A DNA stretch of 64,000 bases, taken from contig NC_080058.1 in NCBI RefSeq assembly GCF_026212465.1, forward strand, positions 11,197,789 through 11,261,788. Direction: 5' to 3'. This document shows positions 1 to 12,023 of this stretch, one piece after another. Origin of the DNA: Amaranthus tricolor (Eukaryota; Streptophyta; Magnoliopsida; Caryophyllales; Amaranthaceae). Numbering within the stretch: the first letter of the stretch is position 1; every line of letters starts with the position of its first letter. A program made the translations under genes and the position numbers. Under the pieces are notes generated by a model. It was given only the letters and a program-made list of their open reading frames with translations, was not told the origin of the DNA and did no database searches.

Positions 1-655
1 GAATTAAAAAATTTCGAAATAATTAATCGGAAGATTAAGATTAAGAAATTTAAGTCTATTACAATAGCATACATGATAGATCCAATTGCAAAAGCGTATC
101 TTCTCCAGCTCATCAAGTGTATATGGACACTGCTTTTTGCTAAGAGTCATGCTGTGAGAGATGGGATGAAAACCCTTCTCGGAATTTGCCATGTTGAACC
201 TGTCAAAGATCTTATCAATATAAGTCCTTTGATTAAGCTCAATCATCCGTTTTGATCTATCTCTATAGATTCGGATGCCCAAAATGTATTGAGCCTCTCC
301 AAGGTCTTTCATAGAGAAATAACTACTTAACCAAGCCTTTACAAACTCAAGCATCGATACATTGTTCCCTACAATCAGTATGTCATCCACATACAAAACT
401 AAGAAAACAACAAAACTCCCACTGACTTTCTTGTATACACAAGACTCTTCCGGATTTCGGAAGAAACCAAACTATTTAATTGCCTCGTCAAAACGAATAT
501 TCCAGCTCCTAGTTGTTTGCTTAAGTCCATAAATGGACTTCTGAAGCTTACATGCTTTCCTAGGGCTATTGGGATCCACACAACCCTCCGGTTGTGTCAT
601 ATACACTTCTCTTCTAAATATCCATTTGGAAAGACGATTTTGACATCTATGTGTG
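1..655 (-). pseudogene. Ty1/copia reverse transcriptase remnant
   Basis: Minus-strand translation gives a plant copia reverse-transcriptase segment. It reads the DVK motif near 640, then YMTQPEGCVDP, then the SIYGLKQ motif near 530, and then the catalytic LYVDDILIVGNN near 370-400, followed by the LGIRIYRDRS stretch. The reading is in two overlapping frames, with a stop near 472 in the second. No integrase, RNase H or LTR follows before the window edge, so this is the end of a larger copy or a truncated relic. Copia identity rests on the YVDD box and its flanks and is firm. Lineage was not assigned. Confidence 0.88.
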
Positions 656-2880
656 TTTTGTTTGTATATTACATACTATGAGTATTTTTGATGACTCTTT
701 ATTGTAAATTTATAAGATAAGATAAGATAAAATTGCATAAGTTACTCCTAATATACTATTAACTACTTCATTTCCCAAACTTTTCACCTTCTCAAGTAAA
801 CTCTCAATTTTGCAGTGCATTGCATTAGGGAATATGAAAGGAGGGATTAAAAAATAATTTTCTTATATGAATTTATGGGTTAGATTAATATTTATATATT
901 AATAGTAATATGAATTTGTTGAGTTTATGTCATCACCAATGGTTTTATTACAACTAGATATTTACCCGTGCTATGCATGGATAATAGCACTATTTTATAA
1001 AAAGAAATGTAATATTAATTTAGACATTGTTGTTAAATTAATACAAATGTTATTTGAATAATCATATTTATAAAATTTTAACATAACCAAAAAAAATCAA
1101 CTATAACTATAATACAAAATATCTTCAATTTGTGTTAAGTTTATGAAATAACCTAATATTAGTATTTTTTTTTTTAATCAAAAATATTTATTAACCCTTG
1201 AAAAGAAGTGATATTTAAAACAAAAGCTACTCATATGCTTACTAAACTTGATCTTCATCATAACAACATATATTTGATTATTATGACATCTATAACTACA
1301 CAACATGTCAACATGATAACAAATTAAACATACATCATCTTCATCAATATCTTCTTTCTCTTTGCTTCATTTCATCTCCACTCAACTCTTCAAAATTTGA
1401 TCTCAATTAATAAACTTTATTTTATCTCATATCTACACCCATAAAATTTCTGAGGTAAAATTGCATATTTACATAACAACGAAACAAAAACCCATATATT
1501 TCTCTAGTTTTATCTCAATTTATATATTAATTGAAATAATCAATAATAAATTCAACTCTTAAAACACCATCTTCAGTATAATTAAATTTAGAAGACAAAA
1601 AAAGTTTTATTTTCTAGCATATGATGCAAAGAAAGATGAATTAAGTTGATGAAGACTAAGAGTTTCAATATAATTAAATTTAATTGATATTTAAGAGTTT
1701 CAATGCAAAAAGACATAAAAATGAAAATTGTATAAATTTGAGCGGCAAATTGTGTTGTATATGAATGCCAGGAGATACAAAATTTCCTTGATTATAATAT
1801 GTATATGATTACAAATTTAATTTTGCATTGTAAGTGTGACTCTTAGCACACATGCTTGTAACAAAATGCTTTGTAATAATTGTTTTGTAATAGTGACACA
1901 TGGTATAAAGTGCTTATGAATTAATATATGGTATGATAGGATTCGTCTTTGTTATTTTTCCAAACACCATTTAGTTCGAAATCGACCCTCTATAAGTGAG
2001 CCCATTTTTTTCAATTTGACTAGAGCCTATACAATGCCAGGAATGGTATTGGTTGTGAGATTTTGCTAGATTCGTCATAATGAAAAGAATTTTAATATAT
2101 AATTTTTATAAACTTTATTATGCTAACTATGAAATATTAAGAATTAAAATTTACTTTGAAATACGTGAAAAAAATAAAATAGACAAACAAAAAGAAACGA
2201 AAAAAAAATACAAAATGTTGGACAATTACAAAATGCAACGGTCTCGATTGATAAAGACAATTAGATAGCGACACCACACTTAGTTGACAGGTCCAGAAGG
2301 AAGGACTACCGGCGGCTAGCCAATTCCCTCGCTGCTCGTTAAATTTTTTAAATTTTTTATAAAGATTTGAAAAATAGAAGTGAATTGAATTGGGTAGGAA
2401 TTGATAGTTGTCCGTACAATTGAACTACTTCTATTGAGGAGCCCCTGGCACACATCTTCATTCGACAAAACCTAACGCTTTTTCTTTTTATTTTTAATTT
2501 CACATGAAATCTTTGCAAATAAGATTTAGTGTCGTGTCCCATTAAAACTCATAAGTCTTGCATTACTTATATAGCCACTAATCTTTGTTATAAGGAAAAG
2601 ATACCCATTTAGAGACGAAGCTTAATTCGCTATCATGAGTAAAAAAAGGCTAATTGACTAGTAGCAAGTAAAAGTTAAAATTGAATTTTATCTTAATTGC
2701 AGAGCATTGTTATTTTTAAAATAAGGTGATGAGTTTGATTTTGAACTTGCTTTTCCTTTTAATCGGTTTAGTATGTAATATACAAAAGTTTTATACGGAG
2801 GATGGTATTTGTGAGAACCTTTTCCCTAAATAATGCTTTTGGCATAAATATTTCTCATTTTACATTGAGGGGAAAATTAC
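656..2880. other. AT-rich intergenic stretch, no gene recognised
   Basis: Strongly AT-rich sequence with only short chance ORFs (for example a lysine-rich one at 2080-2268). The only structured feature I could support is a Helitron-like terminus near 954. No splice-consistent coding signal, RNA gene or tandem array was seen. Confidence 0.5.
954..985 (-). mobile_element. Helitron-like 3' terminus
   Basis: Read on the minus strand this is a short hairpin with arms CCATGC and GCACGG (one G-T pair), followed by about 7 bases and CTAG, then a T. This is the layout of a Helitron 3' end inserted between A and T. The element would extend to higher coordinates. I could not identify its TC 5' end, so size and autonomy are unknown. 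Confidence 0.45.
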
Positions 2881-2939
2881 TTCTCTGAGTACTGTCCACG
2901 TAGGACAACCAACCTAATTATTTTTTTCCTTTTTTTTGC

Positions 2940-3130
2940 ATAACCGCTATCTTAAAAAACGGTTTCTTGTGAAATCTGTAAGTAAAACGCTTTACTAAGT
3001 GGTGGTTTATATTAAAGCAAAAAAAGAAAAAAAATCGCCATTTGAATTGACCGTTTACTTATAATATTTAAAAATATATTATAAGTAAACCGCCACTTCA
3101 CATGGCGGTTTTGATGTAGTATATAAACAG
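2940..3130. repeat. Left terminal repeat of the PMD-MULE, with hairpins
   Basis: Contains diverged copies of an AACCGC..GCGGTT hairpin module. The clearest is AAACCGCCACTTCACATGG continuing into CGGTTT at about 3088-3112. An AT-rich palindrome with arms GTTTACTTATAATAT and ATATTATAAGTAAAC sits at about 3053-3090. The right end of the element carries the same module in inverse orientation. Confidence 0.6.
3122..3127 (+). promoter_or_regulatory. TATA box and leader exon of the MULE transposase gene
   Basis: TATAAA follows the left hairpin array. About 30 bp downstream begins a pyrimidine-rich leader that ends at AATTGAAG with a GTAAAA donor at 3302. A matching acceptor (TGTTATAG) lies at about 11352, just before the MuDR N-terminal coding sequence. 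The 5' UTR intron is therefore where the CACTA element inserted. Inferred from motif spacing only. Confidence 0.5.
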
Positions 3131-3649
3131 CAGCTCAGCAGCATTCGACACACACAATTCTCCTTCCTCCTCTTGTGCTGACAAACCTTTAAAAAAAACA
3201 TATTTTACTCTCAATTACTCATATACTCACTCAAGTACTTCAAATCATCTATATGGAATTCTTTGTTCTTGATTAATTTTTCATTGCATCAACAATTGAA
3301 GGTAAAAATGAACCCTAATTCATCCTTTTTTTATTTTGTAATTTGATTTTTATTATTATGATTGTTGTTGTATTGGCTTGTGATGAATTAATTAGTTGTA
3401 GCATTATCTAATTTCATATGTTAAGCTTAGATTTTACACCAATAGAGTTGAATTAGATTATTTATTTTGTATGCATATTAGGTGTTTGGTGAAATGCTTC
3501 AATGAAAATTTCATCAATTTGTTAGCTTAATTTAATGTGATGAGCATATATTTATGATATTAGTTTTTTTATACTTAAATTGAATAATAATATTAGTGTT
3601 GTCATACTTCAAGTAAGTTAATTAGTGTTGGTCATTGCACTACAAGAAA

Positions 3650-3910
3650 ACTTGTTTTTAGCAACAAGTTTTAGCAACAATTATATTTTTTTCGTTGCGA
3701 AAAATACAAGTTGTTGCAAAATCCGTTGTTATTGCTAAAAAATCGTTGCCATAAAAAAAATAAACTTCCCCACCCCTGAAAATAATTTCCCGGTATGACC
3801 CAATTTTTTGCAACAAACAATTTAGTTGTTAAAGTTAAATAAATAATTCGTAACTGTATACATTGTTGCAAAAAATATTTAAATATACAGATACAATAAA
3901 GTCGTTGCAA
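3650..3910. repeat. Left subterminal repeats of the CACTA element
   Basis: About ten copies of a 10-12 bp motif of the form (C/G)GTTGC(A/T)AAAA in both orientations. In En/Spm elements such arrays bind the TNPA protein. The match to the 3' array at 10800-11245 supports a shared binding motif. Confidence 0.8.
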
Positions 3911-5396
3911 AAACCCTTATACTAATAATTTTTTTTTCATTTCCATCTCAAATCAGAACCCCAATCCCTCACAATCCCTATTTCCCTCCCTCGCATTTTC
4001 AGAAACCCATACCCCATTCCCTCACAAACCCGATTCCCTCACAAACCCTATTCCTGCACACCGGAGCTTAGCGATTGCCGCCTATACATCGGAGCTTCTG
4101 CCGCCTGCACGCCGGAGTTCCAGCCGCCTTCAGCACACCGGTGCTACCGCCTTTTGAACATACACCTTTCAAATAACCCACGACAGGTTCTTTGTTTTTT
4201 TTGCCTTTTTGTTTCTTTGAATTTCTTGTTCTTGTTTCTTGTTGCTTTCGATTCATGGGTTGTTCTTTGAATTTCTTGAGCTTTGTTGTAATTATCAGAT
4301 TAATGTATGTGTATTTTGTCAGTTTGAAATGTTGGGTTGTGCGAATTTTAACCCTCTTGGCAGTGAAGGAACAAGAATTCGTGTTTTTCTTGGGCTTTGT
4401 TCTAATTATCAGATTTATGTATGCGTATTTCATGATTTTGAAATATTGGGTTGTATTTCATGACATAGATTAACCTTTTTCTTTGCCACTGAGGATTTAC
4501 AATTAGATCTTGAGGGCTTGATTACTTGCGTTTTTAGGGGTTTATGTTTGTGTGTTTTTTTGCATTGGGAAATTACTTGCGGTTTTTTATTACTATTATT
4601 TTCTCAGTGCAATTCATGTGGAATTAGCTAGTAGTGGCTTTAGGGGGATAAAACGCCATTTCTTGAATAAGGTGAGATTGCTTTTGATTTATATGGATAA
4701 TTTATTAAAATGTGAGATTCTTCCAAAGTAATGCTTAGAAAAATTGATGGAGTTACTTCAAATTGAAGTTTTAGATGATAAGATTAAAGCAAAAGTAAGT
4801 TTATGGCCTATGATTTCACCGTGTAAGGTTTTGATGTCATGGTGGAATTAGATTTTTCTTTTCAAATTGAAGCAAAAGAACTCATTATTTGCGATTGTGA
4901 TGATACATACTTGATGAGGGCAAAGATTTTTAGTTTATTTGTTTTAGATTATAATGAAGCCTAGGAAAATGGTTCATGTGAACTTGTTAAATTGTTCTTG
5001 TTTATTCAAGTTGATTTGTCTAAGTTGATTTGTCATGTGTTGAAAATATTTTCTAAGTTGATTTGTCACGCATATATTGAACAAATGGTAATCTTTGTTC
5101 TTGTTTTTATTGTTAAATTGTTCTTCAAACAACTTAAAGTTAAAATTCCCTTTCACGTAGTTGCTAAATTGTTATTAAAGTTGTTAAATTGTTCTTGTGT
5201 TTCTTTCAAAAATTTAAATTGTTCTTGTTCTTTTTGAATCGTTAAATTGTTCTTCAAACAACTCGAAATTAAATTGTTCTACAAGTTTTTAAATTTCTCT
5301 TGTTCTTGTATTAATTGTTAACAATATTATAAGGAGTTCTTGGTGATATTATTGAATGTTATATAACCTAATTATTATAAACTTTAATTATAGGAA

Positions 5397-7315
5397 ATGA
5401 TTTTGAATAAGGCATGGGTCAAAGTAAAAGATCGTTCATCTATTGATTATGTAAATGGTGTTGATGAGTTTCTAAATTTTTCTCTTTCCAAAGTAAGAGA
5501 AGATGATCGAGATAGTACTACTATTAGGTTTCCTTGTAATTGTTGTCGCAATATATTTCTTAAAACAAAATGTGATGTAAGATTAGACTTGCTTAAGAGG
5601 GGAACGTATGAGAAGTATACTTTTTGGGAACTTCACGGGGAAGAATTAGTTGAATCAAGTGATGGGGATGATGTTAATGAGTCCAATGACACTGATAGTG
5701 GTTTCACAATGTTACAAGATGCATGTGGAGTTGGTGCTATGAATGTTGGGAGTGTTGAAGAGGCTTTAAATAATGTTGAGGAGTATGAGAAACCTAATGA
5801 AAATGCAAAAAAGTTTTTCAAACTTTTAGAGGAGTACCAAGAACCATTAACAATGCATGGCACAACAATGTCTAAGTTATCATATATTGTTAAATTATTA
5901 CATTTAAAGGTTTTGAATAATTGGTCTGATAAGTCTTTTGATAGTTTACTCCAATTAGAACGTCAAGGCTATGACGCTTACCTTCCAACTTCTATTACGA
6001 GGCTAAGAAACTCATTAAAGACTTGGGCCTTGATTATTATAAGATTGATGCTTGTGAAAATGATTGTATTCTTTATTGAAAAGAGCATGAAAAATTGATT
6101 GAGTGTCCCACTTGTGGTTTATCAAGGTGGAAACAAGAAAAGGAAGGCTGTTATAAGGGGGTAAAGGTTTCTAGAAAAGTGTTAAGATATTTTCCATTGA
6201 AGCCTAGGCTACAAAGGTTGTACATGTGTAGAAAGACATCCAAATACATGCGTTGGCACAAAGAAAGGGATGCTACTAAAACATATAGAGTGAATGATTC
6301 TGATAGGATTATAGATGATGATGCCATTTCTAGGGAGGAGGAGGATGATACCTTTTTGGAGGATGACAATGCGAGTGCGGTGGATGATACAATGAGACAT
6401 CCGTCTGACTCCTTTGCATGGAAATCATTTGATGAAAAGTATAGTGAATTTGCTAAAGAGGTGCGAAATGTTAGACTTGGACTAGCTTGTGATGGCTTTC
6501 AGCCTTTCAATAAATCACAACATAGCATATGGCCAGTGGTTCTTATCCCTTATAATTTTCCTCCTTGGTTATGCATGAAACCTTATTCATTTATGCTATC
6601 TTTACTAGTACTAGGTCCAACAAGTCCTGGAATTAATATGGACGTCTACCTCCAACCACTTATTGAGGAGTTAAAGGAGCTTTGGGAGGTTGGTGTTGAA
6701 ACCTATGATGCTTACTCTAAAACAAATTTCATCTTCCGTGCATCACTACTGTGGACTATCAATGACTTTCCTGCGTATGCAGATTTGTCTGGATGGTCTA
6801 CCAAAGGTTTGTGGTCCTTCTGTGATAAAGACTTGTACAATTTGGTTTGTGGTCCTTCTAGAGTTGTAGGGCATTACACAGCATATATTGTAAATGGTTT
6901 CCGTTTCCACACTAGTGATAGGTCAGAAAATAGGGAAACACAAAATTCAGGTGTCATGGTGCGTGGTGATGATGCTTCAGATAAGGAATACTATGGCGTT
7001 TTGAGAGACATATATCAAATGCGTTATGCTGGAGAAAATCATGTATTTGTGTTCAAATGCAGTTGGTTTGATGTAGAAAACCTTGGTAGAGGGTATACGG
7101 TAGATGAGCATGGTTTGGTTAGTGTGAATAAGAATAGATTTTTAAAGTCAGATGATGTGTTTGTGCTAGAATCCCAAGTGGAGCACGTATTTTACATAGA
7201 AGATGAAAACAATGAGAATTGGGAATTTGTTATAAAATCACAACCAAGGGATTTGTATAATATGAGTACTAGTGATCTAGATAAGGAGGGTATAGATGTA
7301 GATGCCTTTCAATAA
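5397..7315 (+). pseudogene. TNP2-type CACTA transposase, internally deleted and frameshifted
   Basis: Begins MILNKAWVKVKDRSSIDYVNG with the transposase-associated N-terminal domain (CNCCRN cysteines near 5545-5560). It then shows TNP2 landmarks: ECPTCGLSRWK, YFPLKPRLQRLYM, MRHPSDSFAWK, RNVRLGLACDGFQPF, WPVVLIPYNFPPW and TINDFPAYADLSGWSTKG. At about 6807 it jumps straight to a DUF4216-type C terminus (HTSDRSENRETQNSGVMVRG, then YGVLRDIYQMRY). The second half of TNP2 and the usual DUF4218 region are missing. A one-base loss near 5995 shifts the frame, and in the restored frame TGA at 6077-6079 replaces a tryptophan codon. The element could not supply its own transposase. Confidence 0.9.
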
Positions 7316-7628
7316 GTAGAGGTGGAAGCTAATATTGAAGCTGAATGTACTAATTGCGTACATACTGACAATGACAATTTCATTAATGATGATGAAATTG
7401 AAGTCTTTGAGGAATCGAGTGAAGTTGAAGAAGAAATTTGATTTTGATTCTTCTCCTTGTTTATGTTATGTTGTACAATATTTACATTCACTATTATCTT
7501 TCTTGTCATCTATATAAACAATTCGGCTACTATTTTTTATTTTTTCCGCTCTAGCTTGAAATATATTGTTTATGGTTGAAGCTACCTTTTGTTTGATAAT
7601 TTTGCAAAAATATCTGAATAGATAAAAG

Positions 7629-9852
7629 ATGGTTGGGAGAGGAAGGGGAAAGAAAATATGCAGTCGGAGTATTGCCCCCGGAAAACTTATGAGTCGTGTT
7701 CAAGCTAGTCGGACGCTATTGTTTAGCAAGCAAAATGTAGCTGATCAATTCAATAATAGCTCTAACCCACACATCACAGATGAGATTGCTCATGTAGTTA
7801 GCAAAAGTAAGTTTTTTTTTAAAAAAAACAATTTCAATTCAACAAATTTAAATTTTATTTTGTTGAATTCACTTTGATTTTCATTGTCTTTACCCTTGTA
7901 GATTTGGAGAGGCAACGAACAACTTATGAAGCGCATATAAACAAAGCAGCACCAACTGAATTGCCAGCAACTAAATCGCCAAAAACTGATGCGCCGACCT
8001 TGAATGACCATAACTTGATTCATGGAGACGATCTTCAAGGTTATGAAGAAACTGCTACACCAATCTTGAATGACCAAGCATCAGAAGGCGCCATTACCTT
8101 AATGGATGAAAGTACATTATTGAAAACTCGACTTTCACGTTTCTAGTTTGTAATTATGGGTTTTTTTTATATATTATTGATTATTGATTATTGATTATTG
8201 TAGGCATACTTGGTAAGAGAAAGAAAAGAAGCAACTTTGTTAGTAGAATTGAAGTGGGCTTGCAAGTGAATGAAGCTTTAGATCCACAACCAAGGCAAAC
8301 TATCACTCGAAAGGAGGTGGAGCAAGTTAATGGTGATGAGATAGATAGAAATACAGGTAGTTAAGAGAGATAGAGCAACTTTTTAAGATATTATTGATTA
8401 TTGATTATTGATTATTGTAGGCATACTTGATAAGTTTTAACATTTGTATTATCTTAGCAACTAGTAAGATCAAAGGAAGAGGTAAGAGAGGAATGTATAA
8501 GAGTTACTTGGTTGACATGAAAATTAAAGGGAGAGGATCGAAATTGAAGATCACAATACCTGTTGAAATTGACCGAGCAATTGGAGAAAATGCTTGTCAC
8601 TTGGTTAATGAGTGTGGGCGTGTTGTGAGGACAAAATCTTCGTTGAATGTGAAAAGTTGGAAAGAAGCATTTGAGGCAGCTGGAGAAAGTATGTTGAAGG
8701 AAATACAGGTTATGTTAGTTACTAATTTCTTTATTAATATCAGTTATTTAGCACTATAGTTTTCTGGTTTTGGTTGTACTTATCATCTTACCTTCTTTGT
8801 GCAGGAGAAGTTTGAAATTGATAAGTCTAGTGACTACTTCCGAATGTATGCATTTGTCTTAGAGACCATGCAACATTTATATAGATTTTACAAGTGTAGG
8901 TTGCACAATTACTACAAAAGTGCGAGATGCGGAAAAACTAACGAGGAGCGCAAAAAGAATCCTCCTCTTAACTTACCCCAACCTCAATGGAAAAATCTGA
9001 TCAAGTATTACGGATCTGACAAATTTAAGGTATTTCTTTAATTAAACTATGTACTATTTATGAACTATTTATGTAAGTAAACAACTCCACATTGAGCTGA
9101 TGTATATGTAAAACTAACGTGCATAGATACATCAATTTGTCTAAACATAAATGTTTTTGATGTATCTTCTTGTCAATGATGCCATTTAGGAATTACCAAT
9201 AATAACAAGAACTTGATTAGCATCAACTTTTGTAATCATCATGCAGGTCATAAGTGAGAGGAACTCTAAAAATCGGAATTCTGACAAGAGAACTAAGCAT
9301 ACAACTGAAAATTTATCATAACCTGAATTAGAAGATGTATTGGTAAGACAAACCTATTTTATTATGTTTATTGAATGTAGTCTGAAATAATATCAATAAC
9401 GTTGTATTATTTGAATAGACAAAAGAGAATGCTAATGTGAAGCTAACTGCTGATAAAGTTTGGCTTATCCAACACACACGTAAAATGATCAAGGAAAACT
9501 AGAATGGCTTGATACGCGGTCAAAAGAAATCCATGTATGTACAACAACCCATTATAACTATATTTTTGTTACCCTTGTATGATTTTTTTATTATAATATG
9601 CAATTATATATACGTGGAAAAGGGACAGGGGTACATGCATATTCTAAAGACAAAGCACAAATAGAACAACGTAAGATTGTGGAGCAACAACAAGAGAAAA
9701 TTCAAGAGCAACAACAACAAATTAAAGATTTGATGGAAAGTCAGTTGCTACAACAACGACAATTTGAAGAATATAAGGCACAACAACAAGAAGCAATTGA
9801 ATCGATGAAACAAAGCATCTTACAACAGCTACAGAATAAAGAAGTTCAATGA
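7629..9852 (+). pseudogene. TNPA-like protein with plant Transposase_24 (Ptta/En/Spm) domain
   Basis: Multi-exon second gene of the CACTA. Exon 1 starts MVGRGRGKKICSRS at 7629 with a donor near 7808, and an acceptor follows near 7902. The Ptta core is spread over about 8460-8708 (KIKGRGSKLKITIPVEIDR, VKSWKEAFEAAG) and 8805-9028 (DYFRMYAFVLETMQHLYRFYK, KPP-like NPPLNLPQPQW). Short exons follow near 9247-9345 and 9420-9500, with stops inside. The last exon (about 9600-9850) codes a Gln/Glu-rich coiled coil. TNPA-class proteins bind the subterminal repeats and bring the ends together. In-frame stops in the late exons suggest it is degenerate. Confidence 0.78.
8171..8432 (+). repeat. 47-bp direct repeat duplicating a splice acceptor
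   Basis: The sequence ATTATTGATTATTGATTATT continuing to GTAGGCATACTTG occurs near 8171-8215 and again near 8388-8432, about 217 bp apart. Both copies include a TTATTGTAG|GC acceptor. The intron 3' end was therefore duplicated within the TNPA-like gene. Confidence 0.75.
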
Positions 9853-9970
9853 TTGTCATGAATGCTTATTAGGTAAATGATGCTTTCTTTTGCATTTTTT
9901 TAACATATACTTAGGCTTACAACATGCTAAAAAGACATGTTTTTAATATATACTTGGCCTTTCTTTTGCG

Positions 9971-10140
9971 TCCAATTAGGAGTATTGACGGCTTGTGTTG
10001 TAGTTTTAGTTACAATGGCATTAGCTGGTTGGCATTTTAGTCCAATTAGGAGTATTGGCGGCTTGTGTTGTGGTTTTAGTTACAATGGCATTAGCTGGTT
10101 GGCATTTTAGTCCAATTAGAAGTATTGCTGCTTATGTTGG
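9971..10140 (+). repeat. 70-bp tandem repeat inside the CACTA 3' region
   Basis: Two full 70-bp units (9971-10040 and 10041-10110), each starting TCCAATTAGGAGTATTG, plus a partial third to about 10140. The first two differ at only a few positions. They lie downstream of the TNPA-like coding region. Confidence 0.85.
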
Positions 10141-10799
10141 ATTTTGTTGTCATGGGTTCTGGTCTTTGGCATATGCTTCATGCTATGTTTGAGTTGGAAT
10201 TGTGATGGTTTGATTGTGAATTTGATGCTAAATTCTAAATGCTTTCCCTATACACGTAATGCTTTTGTAGTGAATATCATGCTAAATGCTTTGCTTATTA
10301 TGTCTCAACAAAAAGTGTAGGGATGGTTTGATTGTGAATATCATGCTAAATTCTTTCCCTATAAAGTACTCAATATTGGGGCTCATTTGATTCTTAATTA
10401 CTAACAAAATTATTTGGTGTAGGCGAACATATCTTCGTTGGAAATTTTTTGTAGTCAATGACAAAGTTGGTGATAGCTACAAGCATTTTGGATGCGCGAT
10501 GTTTTGGGTTATGAAGTAGCTATATGTGCACTTGTAAATTTTTGGACTTTTTCAAAGTGCCTTTCACTTGTAAATTTTTGCATGAAAACTTGTATATGGT
10601 AGTAAAATTATTTTGGAAAATTGGTTATCTGTTACATGTATATGAACTACGTATATTTTTGACACACGATAATATTTGGGACGTGTGATATTTTGGGATA
10701 CGAATTAATATATAATGATAATCGGTGATATTAGTTTAGTTGGTTATAAATTATTTATTATTTTAATTGTCTAGTTTATATATAGATTGTAGGTTGTTT

Positions 10800-11245
10800 C
10801 AGAAGATAACAAAGTCGTTGCGAAAAATGTGTATGTTTTTTGCAACGGTAATAGTTGTTGCTAAAAACATTAATAACAAATTTTACTTAATTTTTTTCCC
10901 TACAGTAAAGTCGTTGCAAAAGATTGACTATTATGTATTGCAACAACTTGAATTGTTGTGAAAAACAGATATTTAACAATGAAAACAGTTGTAGCTAAAA
11001 ATGCAGAAAATTTGGCAACAAGCTTTTTTGTTGCTAAAAACGTTGGAAGGAATTGCAACGATACTTCTTTTGCAACAATAGAACTCGTTGCAAAAAACAG
11101 ATACATTTTGCAACTACCATAGTCATTGCTAAAAGCTTTAGCTACGACTGTACCCGCAACAATGGAATTCGTTGCAAAAATCATTTTTAGCAACGAAATC
11201 AGGTTTTTAGCAACGACTTTTTCTGTTGCTAAAAATAACTTTTCT
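10800..11245. repeat. Right subterminal repeats of the CACTA element
   Basis: Dense array of GTTGCAAAAA, GTTGCTAAAAA and reverse-complement copies, ending with the terminal TTTTCTTGTATTG. More copies are present here than at the left end. Confidence 0.82.
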
Positions 11246-11354
11246 TGTATTGTTGATAATTCACTTATTCATGCTTGCATACCAAAAAGTGTTTGTGGCA
11301 TGATGTTAGTAACACGCTTGTGTATGCAAAAATGGATCATTTTCCTGTTATAGT

Positions 11355-12023
11355 AATTGGGGTGGGAAAATTAGTCATAAGGAGGTCGATGTGGTGTATA
11401 ATGGTGGATTGAATTCAGTCATGTTTATCCATCATCAACATACGACTTTTGAGGTGCTTCTTACTAAAGTGTATGATGTTATTGGTTGTGATCGTAACTC
11501 TTATGAATTAAAAATGGAGATGAAATATCCTGTGACGGGAAAAAATGTGTTAGTTCCGGTTAGGAATGATGAAAGTATAAGTGCTCTTGCTTATGCGTCG
11601 TCCCAAGCCCTTGGAACGACAATGGAGGTGTATGCTGAATTGGTTCCAAAATTAGGTAATGCGAGGGAAGCCATGTGTCGCATAGAACTTCCAAAATCAG
11701 GTCCTAGTGTACGCCATGATACATTCACAGAAATGTTAACAAACCCAAATTACGTTAATGAGCATTTAGATGAGTTTACTTCTCCAACTCATTCACGTGT
11801 CATTGGTTGTGGTGCAATGAACACCTTCTCCACGACTCACTTGGGTAGGCATAATGCCAATGAGGTTGACTCTTTAGATCAGGAAAATGAGCATATTGAT
11901 TCTGATTTAGATGAGGATGATGAAAAAAGAGAAGCTCTAAATACAGCTGAAACAGCCCAAACTGGCGTAAACAATATAATAATATTGTCTACAAAGCACA
12001 GCGGAAGACTTATAGAAGTCTAG
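11355..12023 (+). pseudogene. MuDR-type N-terminal domain of the MULE transposase
   Basis: After a TGTTATAG acceptor at about 11352 the frame runs through VVYNGGLNSVMF, KVYDVIGCDRNSYELKM, EMKYPVTGK and VPVRNDESISALAYA. This is the PB1-like N-terminal module of plant MuDR transposases. An acidic stretch (LDQENEHIDSDLDEDDEKRE) follows near 11870-11930. No upstream ATG is left in this frame, and reading starts only at GTG or at internal ATG 11421. The frame then runs into inserted sequence near 11985-12023, which separates it from the catalytic domain at 14128. Confidence 0.8.

Larger units (their letters stand above)
3638..11252 (+). mobile_element. CACTA (En/Spm) transposon, 7.6 kb
   Basis: Starts CACTACAAGAAAA at 3638 and ends TTTTCTTGTATTG at 11252, which is the inverted terminus with one change (CAATA in place of CACTA). 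It is flanked by an exact 3-bp target duplication, TTG at 3635-3637 and 11253-11255. Subterminal regions are packed with GTTGCAAAAA and GTTGCTAAAA motifs in both orientations. It codes a TNP2-type transposase remnant and a TNPA-like protein with the plant Transposase_24 (Ptta/En/Spm) domain. It sits in the leader intron of the surrounding MULE. Confidence 0.95.

Noticed and set aside
3671..3910. 79-residue minus-strand ORF near the left CACTA end
   Set aside because: Runs across the subterminal binding repeats; frame is incidental.
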